A stretch of 64,000 bases of DNA from Kocuria turfanensis. Its GTDB lineage: Bacteria; Actinomycetota; Actinomycetes; Actinomycetales; Micrococcaceae. The notes beneath the pieces are model-generated. The model did no database searches and was not told the DNA's origin. It saw nothing but the letters and a program-made list of their open reading frames with translations. Numbering within the stretch: position 1 is the first letter of the stretch; each line of letters begins with the position of its first letter. The position numbers were made by a program, and so were the translations under genes. The DNA is taken from assembly GCF_001580365.1 (NCBI RefSeq), contig NZ_CP014480.1:1551008-1615007 (forward strand), in the 5' to 3' direction. Positions 8,937 to 18,028 of the stretch are shown here, one piece after another.

Positions 8937-9946
8937 TCTCCCGCGCCCTCTTCCACCCGCTGACCCTGGTGGCCGCCGCGGTCTTCTTCCTGATCCCCGT
9001 GGTGCTCGGCGTCCTGCAGACCCAGAGCATGGACAAGCCGGAGCTGATGCAGGCCGCGCTCGTGACCTACGTGATCGCCGTGGCCCTGGCCGTCTACCCG
9101 CACGGGCGGCGGCGGCTGCCGGACCTGCCCACGGCCCTGGCCGTGCTGCTCATGCTGGTCTCCATCCAGCGCTCCTACGACGCCCTGGACCCGCAGGCCG
9201 AGCTGTTCGGCGGGCAGTGGTTCACCCTCGGCTTCGACGGCTTCATCGTGGTCCTGGGCATCCGTCGCCGCGGCGGCTGGGGGTGGGCCACGCTGGTCAT
9301 CGCCGTGGCCATCTCCATGACGTGGGGCGCCCGCTCCGCGATCGGGCTGTGGGACGCCGCGCTGAGCAACGCGGCGACCGCGGCGCTGCTGCTCGCCAGC
9401 CAGCTGATCGCCCGCGAGTACGACCGGGCCTCCATCGCCTTCGCGGAGGCCCGCGACATGGTGATCTCCGCCCGCTCCCACGACGAGGCCGAGAAGGACA
9501 CCGTCAACGCCTCCGTCCAGCGGGTGCACGAGGTGCGCCGGCTGGCGGGAGGACTGCTCGAGCGCATCGCGCACGACCCCTCCCCGGTCTCCGACTACGA
9601 GATCGAGCAGTTCCGGCTCACGGAGGCGCAGCTGCGGGACTCCATCCGGGGCCGCTCCGTGGCGACCCCCTACCTGCTCGAGGTCACCCGGGCGGCGCGG
9701 GCGCGCGGCGTGCAGGTGGACATCCTGGACGAGCGGGGCAAACCCCTGCCCACCGCCGTGCTGCGGTCCGCGACCCGCCGGTCCATGGAGGTGCTCAACG
9801 CCGCGACGTCCGGGTCGGTGACGATCCGGGCGTTCCCCGAGGGGGACCCCACCGCCGTGTTCATCGTCCACGACGGCAACGCGGGGGACGAGGAGCCCGT
9901 GGCCATCGAGATCGCCGACGTGACCGGGGAGGTCTCCCGCTTCTGA
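8933..9946 (+). CDS. Degenerate histidine-kinase-like membrane protein
   Basis: A 337-residue product that begins with the GTG of a GTGA overlap with the kinase gene. It has about six N-terminal membrane segments. The cytoplasmic part is arranged like a kinase core (SVQRVHEVRRLAGGLLERIAHD..., then LRDSIRGRSVATPYLLEVTR, ARGVQVDILDERGKPL). The usual N box and the glycine-rich G1/G2 boxes of HATPase are absent, and the region ends in a short IVHDGNAGDEEPV. I infer a pseudokinase or accessory subunit that pairs with the active kinase. It is not a frameshifted remnant: the frame is intact and codon use matches its neighbours. Confidence 0.75.
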   Translation: MISRALFHPLTLVAAAVFFLIPVVLGVLQTQSMDKPELMQAALVTYVIAVALAVYPHGRRRLPDLPTALAVLLMLVSIQRSYDALDPQAELFGGQWFTLGFDGFIVVLGIRRRGGWGWATLVIAVAISMTWGARSAIGLWDAALSNAATAALLLASQLIAREYDRASIAFAEARDMVISARSHDEAEKDTVNASVQRVHEVRRLAGGLLERIAHDPSPVSDYEIEQFRLTEAQLRDSIRGRSVATPYLLEVTRAARARGVQVDILDERGKPLPTAVLRSATRRSMEVLNAATSGSVTIRAFPEGDPTAVFIVHDGNAGDEEPVAIEIADVTGEVSRF

Positions 9947-9991
9947 CCCGGCCCGCCGTGGGCACCGTGCCGGTTCCACTGCACCGGCCCA

Positions 9992-10009
9992 CCGGTCCGG
10001 GCGGACCGG
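9992..10009 (+). terminator. Hairpin after the two-component unit
   Basis: Inverted repeat CCGGTCC-GGGC-GGACCGG, 46 bp after the last gene of the response regulator/kinase unit. A 7-bp GC stem without a T run; probable terminator. Confidence 0.45.
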
Positions 10010-10074
10010 CACGGACCGTCCACAACCGGCTGCCCGGCGGACGGGACCGGCGCGGCCGCTCCTACGGTGGGCGC

Positions 10075-10893
10075 ATGGACACCGTTTCCGCCGGGCGCGG
10101 CCTCGACCGCGCCGCTGATCTCCCCGACCCCGAGGGCCTCGCGCGCAGCGCCGGACTCCCGCACGCCGCCGGCTCCCCCCGCGCCGCTGATCCCCCCGAC
10201 CCCGCCCGCGCCGCGGACCTGGCCCGCGGCACCGGCTCCCGCGACGACCCCGATCGTGTCCGCGCCGCGGACGTCCCGCACAGCGCCGGCTCCCATCCCG
10301 AGGACGCCTTCCGTGCCGTGCTCTGCGGGGACGGCCTGCGCCGCTGCCCCTGGGCGCCCACGGGACCGGCCGCCCTCGAGGAGCACGACCACCGCTGGGG
10401 AGCCCCGCCCGTGGACTCCCCCGGCTGGTTCGAGGCGCTCAGCCTCGAGATCTTCCAGGCGGGCCTGGCCCGGTGGAGCATCGCCCAGCGCCGGGACGGG
10501 CTCCGCCGGGCGTTCCGCGGCTTCGTCGCCGGGGACGTGGCGGAGCTGACGGAGGACGCCGTCGACGAGCTCCTGCTCGACCCGGCGGTCATCCGCAACC
10601 GCGTCAAGATCGAGGCCGTGGTGCACAACACCCGTGCGTGCGCGGGGCTCGCTCCGGCGGACTGGGCGGAGCTGGCCGGCGAGCCGCCGGCGGGCGCGCA
10701 GCCGCCCGTGACCGTGCTGGAGCTGACCCGCCGGTCCCCGGAGGCGGACCGGCTGGCCGCCCGGTTCAAGCAGCTCGGCCTGGTCTTCGTGGGCCGCACG
10801 ACCGCCCACGGGTTCCTGCTGCGCACCGGGGTGCTCCCCGGTCATCTCGCGCAGTGCTTCAGGACCGGGCCTGGAACCGCAGGATCCGGGTGA
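10075..10893 (+). CDS. DNA-3-methyladenine glycosylase I (Tag family) with N-terminal extension
   Basis: The 272-residue product has its catalytic part at residues ~80-265. It opens with GLRRCPWAP and HDHRWGAPPVDSPGWFEALSLEIFQAGL, continues with PAVIRNRVKIEAVVHNTRA and ends with FVGRTTAHGFLLRTG...HLAQCF. This matches Tag, including the C-terminal His-x3-Cys of the zinc snap. Tag excises 3-methyladenine from alkylated DNA. Unlike the ~190-residue norm it carries ~75 extra N-terminal residues made of imperfect Ala/Pro/Asp/Arg repeats. The last 35 bp overlap the 3' end of the convergent aminotransferase gene. Confidence 0.88.
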   Translation: MDTVSAGRGLDRAADLPDPEGLARSAGLPHAAGSPRAADPPDPARAADLARGTGSRDDPDRVRAADVPHSAGSHPEDAFRAVLCGDGLRRCPWAPTGPAALEEHDHRWGAPPVDSPGWFEALSLEIFQAGLARWSIAQRRDGLRRAFRGFVAGDVAELTEDAVDELLLDPAVIRNRVKIEAVVHNTRACAGLAPADWAELAGEPPAGAQPPVTVLELTRRSPEADRLAARFKQLGLVFVGRTTAHGFLLRTGVLPGHLAQCFRTGPGTAGSG

Positions 10894-12088
10894 CGGCCTC
10901 CTCGACCTGGGCGGGTCCTGCGGCGAAGGACAGCCGGACGGTGCGGTGACCGCGCGCGGCGTCGAAGTCCAGTCCCGGCACGACCGCCACGGCCTCCGCC
11001 TCGAGCAGACGGCGGCACCACTCCAGGGAGCTGCCGTGGCGCTCGAGCTGCTCGCCGAGGTCCGCGTAGAGGTAGAACGCCCCGTCCGCCGGCGCGCTCT
11101 CGCCCCAGCCGAGAGCAGGCAGGGCGTCCAGGAGCAGGCTCCGGGAGCGCGCGAACTGCTCCACCGCCCGGTCGGCCTCGGCGTAGGCCTCCTCCGAGAA
11201 CGCCTCCACGGCGGCGTACTGGGCGGCGGCCGGCGGGCAGAGGCTGAGGTTGCCGGCGAGCGCGTCGACCGGGGCCACGAGGTCCCGGGGCAGCAGGGCC
11301 CAGCCCAGCCGCCACCCGGTCATCCCCCAGTACTTGGAGAAGGAGGAGATGACCACGGCGTCGGGGTCGTGCTCCCAGGCGCTGGTGCCCCGGTACGGTG
11401 CCCCGTTCCGCGGGCCGCTCCCCGTGGGGGCGGCGTGCACGATGCCGTGGTAGATCTCGTCGCTGATGAGCCGCGTCCCGTGCTCGGCGCACCAGCGCGC
11501 CAGCGCCGCCAGCTCGGCGGGCTCGAGCACGGTGCCGGTCGGGTTGGCGGGACCTGCCACGACCAGGCCGTGCAGCGGGCCGTGCGCGGCGACCGCGGCG
11601 TCGAGCATCGCCGGCGTGGGCTGGAAGCGCGTCGCCGCACCGCAGTCGAGCTCGACGACCTCCGCGCCCAGCGCGGCCAGGGTGTTGCGGTAGGCCGGGT
11701 AGCCCGGGCGGCAGACGGCGACCCGGTCCCCGACGTCGAAGGCCGCGAGGAAGGTCAGGACCAGCGCGCCCGAGGCACCCGTGGTGACGGCGACCTGCTC
11801 CGGCGCGACGTCCAGGCCGTACCACCGGGCGTAGTGCCCGGCCACGGCGCGGCGCAGCGGCTCGATGCCCAGGGCGGGGGTGTAGCCGAGCCCCTCGTTG
11901 CGGGCGTGGACGCGCGCGGCCGCGCGGGCCACGGCCTGCGGGGCGCCGCCGGAGGGTTCACCGGCGCAGAGCGAGACGACGTCCCGGCCGGCGGAGCGCA
12001 GCCGCTCGACATCGGCGAGGATCTCCATCACCCGGAAGGGCGGGACCGTGGAGCGTGCGGACGGGCGGGGCGGCGGGTGCGGCAGCAT
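10859..12088 (-). CDS. PLP-dependent class I/II aminotransferase
   Basis: A 409-residue fold-type I aminotransferase. The PLP lysine lies in SSFSKYWGMTGWRLGW; other family features are AGPANPTGTV, SDEIYHGIV, and a C-terminal Arg region GHRTVRLSFA for the substrate carboxylate. It resembles the aspartate/tyrosine aminotransferase-like group (AAT_I), whose amino donor cannot be assigned from sequence. It stands alone, convergent with and overlapping the Tag gene. A single unusual point is the short Pro-rich N-terminus before PPFRVMEI. Confidence 0.9.
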   Translation of the reverse strand: MLPHPPPRPSARSTVPPFRVMEILADVERLRSAGRDVVSLCAGEPSGGAPQAVARAAARVHARNEGLGYTPALGIEPLRRAVAGHYARWYGLDVAPEQVAVTTGASGALVLTFLAAFDVGDRVAVCRPGYPAYRNTLAALGAEVVELDCGAATRFQPTPAMLDAAVAAHGPLHGLVVAGPANPTGTVLEPAELAALARWCAEHGTRLISDEIYHGIVHAAPTGSGPRNGAPYRGTSAWEHDPDAVVISSFSKYWGMTGWRLGWALLPRDLVAPVDALAGNLSLCPPAAAQYAAVEAFSEEAYAEADRAVEQFARSRSLLLDALPALGWGESAPADGAFYLYADLGEQLERHGSSLEWCRRLLEAEAVAVVPGLDFDAARGHRTVRLSFAAGPAQVEEAVTRILRFQARS

Positions 12089-12440
12089 GGCCCCAGCCTA
12101 CGGCCGCGGCCTGCGGCCGGACCGGGAAGGCCCGGCGGGAAGCGCCGGCCCGGACGCCCGTGGTGGAACGGACGCCCGTCCGGACCGTGGCCGGGCCGGG
12201 CGCGCTCCGGGGACAGCCTCTCCTCCGCGCGGCCGCCGGCCACCGGGCCGGGCGCACATCGGGGGACAGACTTTCGTCCAGGCCGGTGGCCATAATGGAC
12301 GCAGTCCTGGACCCCGGGGACCGCGCTGAGGCGGTCCTCCGGGGGCGCGGACCAGGTCGCCGGTGGCAGCACCGGGGACCGATCGGGCAGGTCGTCACCG
12401 CGGCCGGCGTCGCACGAGTGATCCGTCGTGAATGAGATGT

Positions 12441-12469
12441 GTGATTGTGTCTGGGGGGATTTCAATCAC
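12441..12469 (-). ncRNA. Possible 6C-like small RNA stem-loop
   Basis: On the minus strand GTGATTG and CAATCAC form a 7-bp stem around a 15-base loop containing an uninterrupted run of six C. Actinobacterial 6C RNAs are defined by two such stem-loops with six-cytosine loops. A second C-rich loop exists at 12333-12353 (GGTCC/GGACC stem, five C), but it is ~90 bases away and imperfect, and no terminator follows. The call is tentative. Confidence 0.25.
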
Positions 12470-12597
12470 GGGTCCACGAGCGTTGCGGCACCGCGCGGTC
12501 GGCGGCGACCACCCCGTTCCGCGTCCGCGTGACGCCGGGCATCCGCCCGGCGGGGAGAGCCGCAGTCGTGGAGGCGCGCTCGTCGACGACGCAGCAC

Positions 12598-12627
12598 ACG
12601 GCCCCGCACCGATCGGTGCGGGGCCGT
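12598..12627 (-). terminator. Terminator of the hisC-bkdABC operon
   Basis: A perfect 30-bp palindrome, arms ACGGCCCCGCACCGA and its complement, begins 41 bp past the bkdC stop. It is the strongest hairpin of this intergenic region. Confidence 0.75.
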
Positions 12628-12667
12628 TGCCGTGCCGGCCGGTCCGGGGCTGCGGTGGCCGTCGAGT

Positions 12668-14269
12668 TCAGTCCAGCAGCAGCGCGGGTTCCTCGAGGAT
12701 CCGGGCGACGTCCGCGGTGAAGCGGGCGGCGAGGTCGCCGTCGACCACCCGGTGGTCGAAGGAGCCGCCCAGCGTGGTGACCCAGCGGGGCACCACGGCG
12801 CCGTCCACCACCCAGGGCTTCTGCTTGATGCTGCCGAAGGCGACGATCGCGACCTCTCCCGGGTTGATGATCGGCGTGCCGGTGTCCAGGCCGAGGGCAC
12901 CGATGTTGGTGATGGTCAGGGTCCCGTTCTGCATGTCCGCCGGCTGGGTGCGCCCGGCCCGGGCGGTGCGGGAGAGCTCGTCGAGCGCCACGGCCAGCTC
13001 GCGCAGGGACAGGTCCTGGGCGTCCTTGATGTTCGGGACCATGAGCCCGCGCGGCGTCGCGGCGGCGATGCCCAGGTTCACGAAGTGTTTGACGAGGATC
13101 TCCTCGTCCGTCCACGTGGCGTTGACCTGCGGATTGCGGGCCACCGCCCAGATGACGGCCTTGGCCAGCACCAGCAGGGGCGTGATCTTGACCCCCTCGT
13201 AGTCGGGGGCGGCCTTGAGCCGCTGGACGAACTCCATGGTGCGTGTGGCGTCGAGCTCCACGAACACCGAGGCGTGCGGGGCGGTGAAGGCGCTGCGCAC
13301 CATGTTCTGCGCGGTGGCCTTGCGCACGCCCTTGACGGGGATCCGATCGATCCGCTCCTCGGCGGCGGGCGGGCGGCGCCGGGCCCCGGCCTCGCCGAGC
13401 CGGGCGACGTGGGCCAGGAGGTCCTGCTTGGTGATCTGCCCGGCGGCCCCGGTCGCGGGGACCTCGGCGAGGTCGACGCCCAGGTCACGGGCCGCCTTGC
13501 GGACGGGCGGCTTCGCCAGCGCGGGACGGCGCGGGACGGCGGCCGGAACCGCACCGGCCCGGCCCGCGCCCGTCGGGACCGCACCGGCCTGGACCGCGCC
13601 GGCCGAGGCCGTGTCCGGTGTGCCCGCGCCGGCCGAGGCCGTGTTCGGTGTGCCGGCGCCGTCTGGGCGGCCGGGACGGCGCCAGACGCCGCTGTCCTCG
13701 GCGAGCCGGGCGGCGCGATCGGCGATGCCCTGGGCGGCCGTGCCGATCCCCCCGATCCCGCTGCCGATCCCCCCGATCCCGGTGCCCAGCGGACCGCGGC
13801 CGAGCTTCTCCGCCCACCCCGCGGGGCGGGCCGGCTCCGGGGCCGGCCCGGCGGCGGACTGCGGAGCCGGCTCCGGGGCGATCCGGCGGCGCCGCCGCAC
13901 GGGGTCGGCCTTGGGCCCGGAGCCGACGAGGGGGCGGTCGCCGTCGGCGTCGGGCGACGCGGCGGGCACCGGGGTCTCCCCCAGGATCCCCGGTGTCCCC
14001 TCCGGGGCGGGGCCCGTGCCGGAGGCCTCCTCGGGGGAGCCCACGGCGATGATCGGGGTGCCGACCTCCACGGTGCGGCCCTCGGGCACCAGCAGGTCGA
14101 GCACGGTGCCCGCGTACGGGGAGGGCAGCTCCACCACGGACTTGGCGGTCTCGATCTCGACGAGCACCTGGTTGACCGTGACGGTCTCCCCCGGTGCCAC
14201 TCGCCACGCGAGGATCTCCGCCTCGGTCAGGCCTTCGCCGACGTCGGGCAGGTTGAAGATCTGCGGCAT
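12668..14269 (-). CDS. bkdC: Branched-chain 2-oxoacid dehydrogenase E2 (dihydrolipoamide acyltransferase)
   Basis: A 533-residue E2. The lipoyl domain is at residues 1-80 with lipoyl-Lys in [16 protein letters not shown] long flexible linker (~80-255) follows, then the peripheral-subunit-binding domain [18 protein letters not shown] around 260-290, and the acyltransferase core ends with [15 protein letters not shown] and its catalytic His. It transfers the acyl group from E1 to CoA. The linker contains Ala/Gly/Thr repeats ([39 protein letters not shown]) that are also repeats at DNA level. It is the last gene of the operon, 85 bp after bkdB. No E3 gene is present in the window. Confidence 0.93.
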   Translation of the reverse strand: MPQIFNLPDVGEGLTEAEILAWRVAPGETVTVNQVLVEIETAKSVVELPSPYAGTVLDLLVPEGRTVEVGTPIIAVGSPEEASGTGPAPEGTPGILGETPVPAASPDADGDRPLVGSGPKADPVRRRRRIAPEPAPQSAAGPAPEPARPAGWAEKLGRGPLGTGIGGIGSGIGGIGTAAQGIADRAARLAEDSGVWRRPGRPDGAGTPNTASAGAGTPDTASAGAVQAGAVPTGAGRAGAVPAAVPRRPALAKPPVRKAARDLGVDLAEVPATGAAGQITKQDLLAHVARLGEAGARRRPPAAEERIDRIPVKGVRKATAQNMVRSAFTAPHASVFVELDATRTMEFVQRLKAAPDYEGVKITPLLVLAKAVIWAVARNPQVNATWTDEEILVKHFVNLGIAAATPRGLMVPNIKDAQDLSLRELAVALDELSRTARAGRTQPADMQNGTLTITNIGALGLDTGTPIINPGEVAIVAFGSIKQKPWVVDGAVVPRWVTTLGGSFDHRVVDGDLAARFTADVARILEEPALLLD

Positions 14270-14354
14270 GTCAGTACTTCCTCTCTCGCGCGGCCCCTCC
14301 GGGTCGGCGACGGCGCCGCCGGCCCGGAGGGGCCGGCGGCCGGGGTCGGCGGGG

Positions 14355-15338
14355 TCAGTAGGCGAAGGACCGGTCCAGCGCCTCGAGGATCCGGTCCAGG
14401 TCCGGCACGTACTGGTCCTCGACGGCCGCCACGGGGTACGGCAGGTGGAAGGCGCCCACGCGCAGCACGGGCGCCTCGAGGGAGTAGAAGGCCCGTTCGG
14501 TGATGCGGGCGGCGATCTCCCCGCCGAGGCCGCCGAAGGTCGGGGCCTCGTGGGCGACGACCAGGCGACCGGTCCTGCGCACGGAGTCCTCCACGGTGTC
14601 GAAGTCGATCGGCGACAGGGACCGCAGGTCGATGACCTCCACGCTGCGGCCGTCCTCCTCGGCGGCCCGGGCCGCGGCGAGGGCCACCGGCACGAGCGGG
14701 CCGTAGGCCACCACCGTGGCGTCCTCCCCCGGCCGGACCACCTGGGCGGTGAACGGGTCGGCGGCGGGGCGCTGCGTGTCGACCGCGCCCTTGAGCCAGT
14801 ACCGGCGCTTGGGCTCGAAGATGATCACCGGGTCCTCGCAGGTGATCGCCTGCTGGGTCATCCAGTAGGCGTCCTGGGCGTTGGACGGCGTGATGATGCG
14901 CAGTCCCGCGGTGTGGGCGAAGAGGGCCTCCGGGGACTCCGAGTGGTGCTCCACCGAGCCGATGACCCCGCCGTAGGGGATCCGGATGGTGACGGGGACC
15001 GAGACGTCCCCGTTCGTGCGGTTGCGCATCTTCGCGAGCTGCGTGGTGATCTGGTTGAAGGCCGGGAAGGAGAAGCCGTCGAACTGGATCTCGCACACGG
15101 GCCGGTACCCGCGCAGGGCGAGGCCCACGGCGGTGCCCACGATCCCGGCCTCCCCCAGCGGGGTGTCCATCACGCGGTGCCCGCCGAAGTCCTTCTTGAG
15201 CCCCTCGGTGACGCGGTAGACGCCGCCCAGGGAGCCGATGTCCTCGCCCATGAGCAGCACCCGGGGGTTCTCCTCCATGGCCCGGCGCAGGCCGGCGTTG
15301 ACGGCCTTGGCGATCGTCAGGTCGGGAGCGGCGTTCAT
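14355..15338 (-). CDS. bkdB: Branched-chain 2-oxoacid dehydrogenase E1 beta subunit
   Basis: A 327-residue transketolase-like beta subunit with [56 protein letters not shown] and the C-terminal domain [16 protein letters not shown]. With the alpha subunit it binds thiamine diphosphate and decarboxylates branched-chain 2-oxoacids. Its ATG overlaps the alpha-subunit stop (ATGA), the usual translational coupling that gives equal subunit amounts. Confidence 0.94.
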   Translation of the reverse strand: MNAAPDLTIAKAVNAGLRRAMEENPRVLLMGEDIGSLGGVYRVTEGLKKDFGGHRVMDTPLGEAGIVGTAVGLALRGYRPVCEIQFDGFSFPAFNQITTQLAKMRNRTNGDVSVPVTIRIPYGGVIGSVEHHSESPEALFAHTAGLRIITPSNAQDAYWMTQQAITCEDPVIIFEPKRRYWLKGAVDTQRPAADPFTAQVVRPGEDATVVAYGPLVPVALAAARAAEEDGRSVEVIDLRSLSPIDFDTVEDSVRRTGRLVVAHEAPTFGGLGGEIAARITERAFYSLEAPVLRVGAFHLPYPVAAVEDQYVPDLDRILEALDRSFAY

Positions 15339-16642
15339 GCGAGGTCCTCCTCGGTGCCGGCGGAGCGCTCGTCGGGGGCCCCGGTGACGGGATCGGCGGC
15401 GACGGTGAGGCTCGAGGCCTGCGTGCCGCGATCGGGCCCGGCGGTGCCGTCGCCGCCGGAGCGGCCGTCGTCGCGGCCGTCGTCGTCGAACCCGGCCTGG
15501 TAGGCCGCGTACCAGGCGCGCTCCTCCTCGATCAGGGCGTGACGCTCGGCGTAGGGCTTGTCGAAGAACTCCTCGAAGGAGGGCGGGGCCATGGACAGGA
15601 CGTGCGCGCGGGTCTGGTCGGCGAACTCCTGCGCGGCCGCGGCGACCTCGTCGAAGAAGGCGTCGTCCGTGCCGTGGTGCCGGCGCAGGTGCGTCTCGAG
15701 GCGCAGCAGCGGATCGAGCTCGGCCCAGTGGCTCTCGTCCTCCCGGCGGCGGTACTTCGTCGGGTCGTCGGCGGTGGTGTGGGCGCCCAGCCGGTAGGTC
15801 TCGGCCTCCACGAGCACCGGGCCGCGCCCGGCGCGGGCCTGCTCCATGGCGTACCGGGAGACGGCCAGGACGCCCAGGACGTCGTTGCCGTCCACCCGGA
15901 TCCCCTCGAACCCGTAGCCGGCGGCCCGCTCGGCCAGCGGCAGACGGGACTGGGTGGAGAACGGCACCGAGATGGCCCACTGGTTGTTCTGCACGAAGAA
16001 GACCACCGGGGCGTCGAAGGAGGCGGCGAAGACCATGCCCTCGTGCACCTCCCCCTGGGTCGAGGTGCCGTCCCCGAAGTACGCGATGGTGGCGGCGGGC
16101 TCGACCTCGCGCCCCTCCTCCTCGGCGGCGCGGCGGTCCAGGTTCATGCCCATGGCGTAGCCCACGGCGTGCGGCACCTGGGAGCCGAGCACGATCGAGT
16201 AGACGTTCATGCCGTGCTCCGAGGGCTTCCACCCCCCGGCGGCGTGCCCCCGGAAGACCATGAGCAGCTCGGCGGGGTCCACCCCCCGCTCGATCGCCAC
16301 CGCGTGCTCGCGGTAGGTCGGGAAGATGTGGTCGGCGGGGCGCAGGGCGCGGGCCGAGCCCACCTGAGCGGCCTCCTGGCCGCGCATCGGCGCCCAGAGC
16401 ACCAGCTGGCCCTGCCGCTGCAGGTTGGTGGCCTCCTCGTCGAACCGGCGCGCGAGCGCCATCGACCGGTAGAGGTCCCGCAGCTGCTCGGCGCCGACCT
16501 CGGCGACGTACGGCGAGAAGACCGGGTCCTCGGACCGCACGCCGTCCCGGTCGAGGAGGCGCACCAGCCGGGTGCGTGGCTCCGGGGTCGGCGCGTGGCG
16601 GGCCGGCGCGTGGGCGGCCGGGGTGAACGGGGCGGCATCCAT
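15335..16642 (-). CDS. bkdA: Branched-chain 2-oxoacid dehydrogenase E1 alpha subunit
   Basis: A 435-residue alpha subunit. The ThDP motif is GDGTSTQGEVHEGMVFAASFDAPVVFFVQNNQW, and the phosphorylation-loop-like YRLGAHTTADDPTKYR is typical of branched-chain and 2-oxoisovalerate E1. The ~45 C-terminal residues (Asp/Gly/Ala-rich, FDDDGRDDGRSGGDG...) go beyond the family core and look disordered. The start is taken as MDAAPFTPAAH, 56 bp after the hisC-like gene. Product branched acyl-CoAs prime the iso/anteiso fatty acids that dominate membranes of this group (established for actinobacteria). Confidence 0.94.
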   Translation of the reverse strand: MDAAPFTPAAHAPARHAPTPEPRTRLVRLLDRDGVRSEDPVFSPYVAEVGAEQLRDLYRSMALARRFDEEATNLQRQGQLVLWAPMRGQEAAQVGSARALRPADHIFPTYREHAVAIERGVDPAELLMVFRGHAAGGWKPSEHGMNVYSIVLGSQVPHAVGYAMGMNLDRRAAEEEGREVEPAATIAYFGDGTSTQGEVHEGMVFAASFDAPVVFFVQNNQWAISVPFSTQSRLPLAERAAGYGFEGIRVDGNDVLGVLAVSRYAMEQARAGRGPVLVEAETYRLGAHTTADDPTKYRRREDESHWAELDPLLRLETHLRRHHGTDDAFFDEVAAAAQEFADQTRAHVLSMAPPSFEEFFDKPYAERHALIEEERAWYAAYQAGFDDDGRDDGRSGGDGTAGPDRGTQASSLTVAADPVTGAPDERSAGTEEDLA

Positions 16643-16698
16643 GGTCAGGACGTCCTTTCGGTGTGCTCGGGTGGGAGCGGAGCGCTCGTGCCCGGGGT

Positions 16699-17871
16699 TC
16701 AGAGCACGGGTGCGTGCGGGAACTGCGCGCAGAGCTCGAGGAACCGGGTGTTGGCCTCCGGCTCCCCGACGGTGACGCGGACGCCCTCGTCGCCGAAGCG
16801 GCGCACGGCCAGGGCGTGGGCGTCGCACAGCTCGGCGAAGCGCCCGCTGTGCTCGCCGAGGTTGAGCCACACGAAGTTCGCCTGCGTCTCCGGGTACGGC
16901 CAGCCCAGCGCGTCGAGCCCGGCCAGCACCCGCTCCCGCTCGTCGACGACCCGCTGGACGCGCTCGGCGACCTGGTCGTAGTGGCGCACGGAGGCGATGG
17001 CCGCGCGCTGGGCGAGGTCGGTCACGGAGAACGCGGGGGAGCTCTGGCGCAGGTACGGGGTGATGCCCTGGCCCGCCACGGAGTAGCCGATCCGCAGGCC
17101 GGCCAGCCCGTGGGCCTTGGAGAACGTCCGCAGCACGACGACGTTGGGGTGCCGGCGGTAGACGTCGATGCCGTCGACGAGGTCGTCGCGGCGCTGGAAC
17201 TCCTGGTAGGCCTCGTCGATGACCACGACGACGTCGCGGGGCACCGCGGCGAGGAACTCCTCGACCTGGGCGGTGGTGAGGCTGGGGCCCGTCGGGTTGT
17301 TGGGCGTGCACAGCAGCACGACGCGGGTGCGGTCGGTGACGGCGGCGGCCATGGCCTCGAGGTCGTGCGAGCCGTCGCGGCGGTTCGGGACCGGGACGCT
17401 CAGCCCGCCCGAGAGCCCGATGCTGATGGGGTAGGCCTCGAAGGAGCGCCACGCGTGGACCACCTCGTCCGGGGCGCCGTCCTCTCCGGCGCCCACGAAG
17501 GCGCCCAGCAGCTGGTTGAGGGCGCCGAGGCTGCCGGCGCCGGTGACGACGTCCTCGGCGGGCACGCCGAGGAACTCGCCCAGGACCTCCCGCAGCTCCG
17601 CGGAGGTGGTCTCGGGGTAGCGGTGCACGGCGTCCCAGTCGGCGAGGACCTCGCGGACGGCCGGCACGGGCCCGAACGGGTTCTCGTTGGAGGACAGCTT
17701 GTAGGAGGGCAGCCCCTCGACCACGAGCGGCGGTTTGCCGGCCACGTAGCGGGGAAGCCGGGACAGAGCCGGGCGCGGCCGGACCGCCGGGGTGGTGGCG
17801 GGGGCCGCGTCCTGTGCCGGGGCGTTCCCGGCCAGGGTGCGGGTAGCGTCGCTGGTACTCATGGGGGCCAT
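16699..17871 (-). CDS. hisC: Histidinol-phosphate / aromatic aminotransferase
   Basis: A 390-residue fold-type I aminotransferase. It shows LPRYVAGKPP at the N-terminus, SSNENPFGP, CTPNNPTGP, IDEAYQEF and the PLP Lys in LRTFSKAHGLAGLRIGYS. This branch is annotated as HisC but in actinobacteria often acts as an aromatic aminotransferase (Pat). No other his gene is nearby and it precedes bkdABC, so transamination of amino acids feeding 2-oxoacid metabolism is as likely as histidine synthesis. The start with GGGAGCGGGG upstream is used; an alternative ATG lies three codons in (MSTSDATRTL). It is divergent from purB. Confidence 0.85.
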   Translation of the reverse strand: MAPMSTSDATRTLAGNAPAQDAAPATTPAVRPRPALSRLPRYVAGKPPLVVEGLPSYKLSSNENPFGPVPAVREVLADWDAVHRYPETTSAELREVLGEFLGVPAEDVVTGAGSLGALNQLLGAFVGAGEDGAPDEVVHAWRSFEAYPISIGLSGGLSVPVPNRRDGSHDLEAMAAAVTDRTRVVLLCTPNNPTGPSLTTAQVEEFLAAVPRDVVVVIDEAYQEFQRRDDLVDGIDVYRRHPNVVVLRTFSKAHGLAGLRIGYSVAGQGITPYLRQSSPAFSVTDLAQRAAIASVRHYDQVAERVQRVVDERERVLAGLDALGWPYPETQANFVWLNLGEHSGRFAELCDAHALAVRRFGDEGVRVTVGEPEANTRFLELCAQFPHAPVL

Positions 17872-18028
17872 GCTATCCCCGCTCCCCCGGGGTTCCCGGG
17901 TGGATGACGCCCCTCCGGACGACCCGGCATTTTTCGGCGCGAAAGCTACAACCGGGTCCCGCGAAAGTTGGTGGCCGACGACAATTCGTCCGCCCGGGGC
18001 GGCCCGGGCGCCGTGGGAGAATGTGCCC

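Larger units (their letters stand above)
12089..12667. other. 579-bp gene-free region between bkdC and the aminotransferase
   Basis: It contains the bkdC terminator (12598-12627), a 7-bp inverted repeat with a homopolymeric loop (12441-12469, listed separately), and the presumed promoter region of the minus-strand aminotransferase. A CATAAT at 12291 looks like a -10 box on the plus strand but has no convincing -35. Short open frames starting at 12432, 12437 and 12445 lack ribosome binding sites, and I do not call them genes. Confidence 0.5.

Noticed and set aside
12437..12535. Short frame beginning MCDCVWGDFNHG as a possible cysteine attenuator leader
   Set aside because: Only two cysteines, no ribosome binding site, no convincing promoter for a leaderless start, and no plus-strand gene downstream for it to control.
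12598..12627. Perfect palindrome taken as the end of a plus-strand non-coding RNA starting near 12300
   Set aside because: It lies 41 bp behind the bkdC stop on the minus strand, which explains it as the operon terminator; the plus-strand promoter evidence is only a CATAAT.
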